From positions 1-41,122 of the IMG/VR virus record IMGVR_UViG_3300017991_000195: a DNA stretch of 41,122 nt; one strand, written 5' to 3'. The position numbers and the translations under genes were made by a program. Source of the stretch: a virus. Positions 40,818-41,122 of this stretch are shown in pieces. The notes beneath the pieces were generated by a model. The model ran no database searches and was not told where the DNA came from. It saw only the letters and a program-made list of their open reading frames with translations. Positions within the stretch are counted from its first letter, which is position 1. Every line of letters starts with the position of its first letter.

Positions 40818-40905
40818 GACCTTCCTTCGACCTACTACGGAACGAGTCTCGACCATATCTTGTGGTATGGGGTGGGGGTGCGGCAATATCACCCCCGGGG
40901 TCTAC

Positions 40906-41068
40906 CCGAATTTACGGACCTATACCGAAAGTCGCCGAATCGCGATCCAGGGCCGAATACTTGAACGAATCGCCATTCGGCGGAAACGTTCAAAAGAGGC
41001 CGAAAAGTCCCCGAATTCGTGAACGTTCGGGCGATTGGGGGCCGAGTAGAAAAGTAGCCGAATTCGGC
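40906..41068. repeat. CCGAA box array
   Basis: CCGAA occurs at 40906, 40925, 40935, 40953, 41000, 41011 and 41058, giving intervals of 19, 10, 18, 47, 11 and 47 bases, several close to whole DNA-helix turns. One box lies in the palindrome GCCGAATTCGGC (41057-41068), which also occurs at 25223-25234. This is iteron-like and could bind terminase or a replication initiator. Confidence 0.5.
40951..40974 (+). repeat. dispersed non-coding element, copy 3
   Basis: GGCCGAATACTTGAACGAAT followed by CGCC is a diverged copy of the elements at 118-143 and 25232-25254, sharing the CCGAAT-n-CTTGA-n-CG core. It lies within the CCGAA array. Confidence 0.5.
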
Positions 41069-41122
41069 ACCGTAGGGGGGTCTACGGGTCCTTCTGGAGG
41101 GGGTACTCCGAGAAAAAGTTCG

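Larger units (their letters stand above)
40560..41122. other. right-end non-coding region, hairpin-rich
   Basis: No supported gene is present. Several inverted repeats occur in order: GGGACTCGGAG / CTCCGAGTCCC (40669-40726), CTCCCC-TCTC / GAGAG-CGGGGAG (about 40752-40782), GGGATCTCTC / GAGAGATCCC (40784-40817), GGGGGTG / CACCCCC (40874-40896) and CCGTAG / CTACGG (41070-41087). Seven CCGAA boxes occupy 40906-41062. The region may hold the replication origin or the packaging site, and transcription terminators for the rightmost genes; none is proved by sequence alone. Confidence 0.6.

Noticed and set aside
40710-40964. 84-codon frame in the right-end region
   Set aside because: It runs through several inverted repeats and CCGAA boxes, has no ribosome site and lacks the codon style of the real genes.
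41110-41122. complementarity between GAGAAAAAG at the right end and CTTTTTTTCT at the left end as a terminal repeat
   Set aside because: The match is short and A/T-only with extra T bases. It would matter only if the molecule is circular, which cannot be shown here.
1-41122. search for tRNA genes, integrase, repressor and CRISPR arrays
   Set aside because: No cloverleaf with a recognisable T-loop, no tyrosine or serine recombinase motif, no repressor-like protein next to divergent promoters and no repeat-spacer array was seen by eye.

Overview
This window reads as a complete or nearly complete genome of a tailed, siphovirus-like bacteriophage. It is GC-rich by eye, and every supported gene lies on the + strand in long chains of ATGA, GTGA or TTGA stop/start overlaps. 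I see no integrase, excisionase, repressor or tRNA gene, so a virulent phage (or one whose lysogeny genes are unrecognisable) fits best. The host cannot be named. GTG and TTG starts and purine-rich Shine-Dalgarno sequences indicate a GC-rich bacterium.

Left arm (about 0.17-25.1 kb), packaging and virion assembly. Three tiny membrane-protein genes precede a lambda-type packaging set: small terminase, GpA-type large terminase, gpW-type connector and lambda-type portal. Next comes a protease gene with an apparent nested scaffold start, two tandem paralogous decoration proteins and a Mu gpT-type major capsid protein. The head is therefore a lambda/Mu mosaic. After a UUCG-capped hairpin come a secreted or lipoprotein-like PT-repeat protein, head-completion candidates and a likely appendage protein. 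The tail genes follow: probable terminator, tube protein, a tail-assembly chaperone with a ten-A slippery run and an intact -1 extension, a short tape measure, a run of beta-rich tail proteins, a large hub candidate and a Cys/Trp-rich distal protein.

Middle (about 25.2-32.3 kb), accessory region. A terminator-like hairpin and a TTGACA promoter candidate open the second transcription unit. It begins with many short unknown genes that share one translation-start sequence, separated by strong intergenic hairpins. One pair of hairpins is mutually exclusive, and one alternative covers a Shine-Dalgarno sequence. The region also holds a possible HARE-HTH protein, an eight-cysteine zinc-ribbon protein and a DUF932 protein. 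A small gene near 32.1 kb has no usable start codon.

Right arm (about 32.3-40.6 kb), DNA metabolism, lysis and modification. It carries a protein of possible ssDNA/recombination function, a RuvC-like resolvase, a lytic-transglycosylase-like lysin, a DnaB-type helicase, a zinc-finger protein, an overlapping DNA methyltransferase / ParB-like / Gp157-like trio and four small terminal genes. No DNA polymerase or primase was found, so the phage probably takes over host replication through its helicase.

The last 560 bases hold no gene but several inverted repeats and seven CCGAA boxes. Related sequence recurs near base 120 and base 25,232. Together with the terminase genes near the left end, this suggests the contig ends lie close to the packaging (cos/pac) region.
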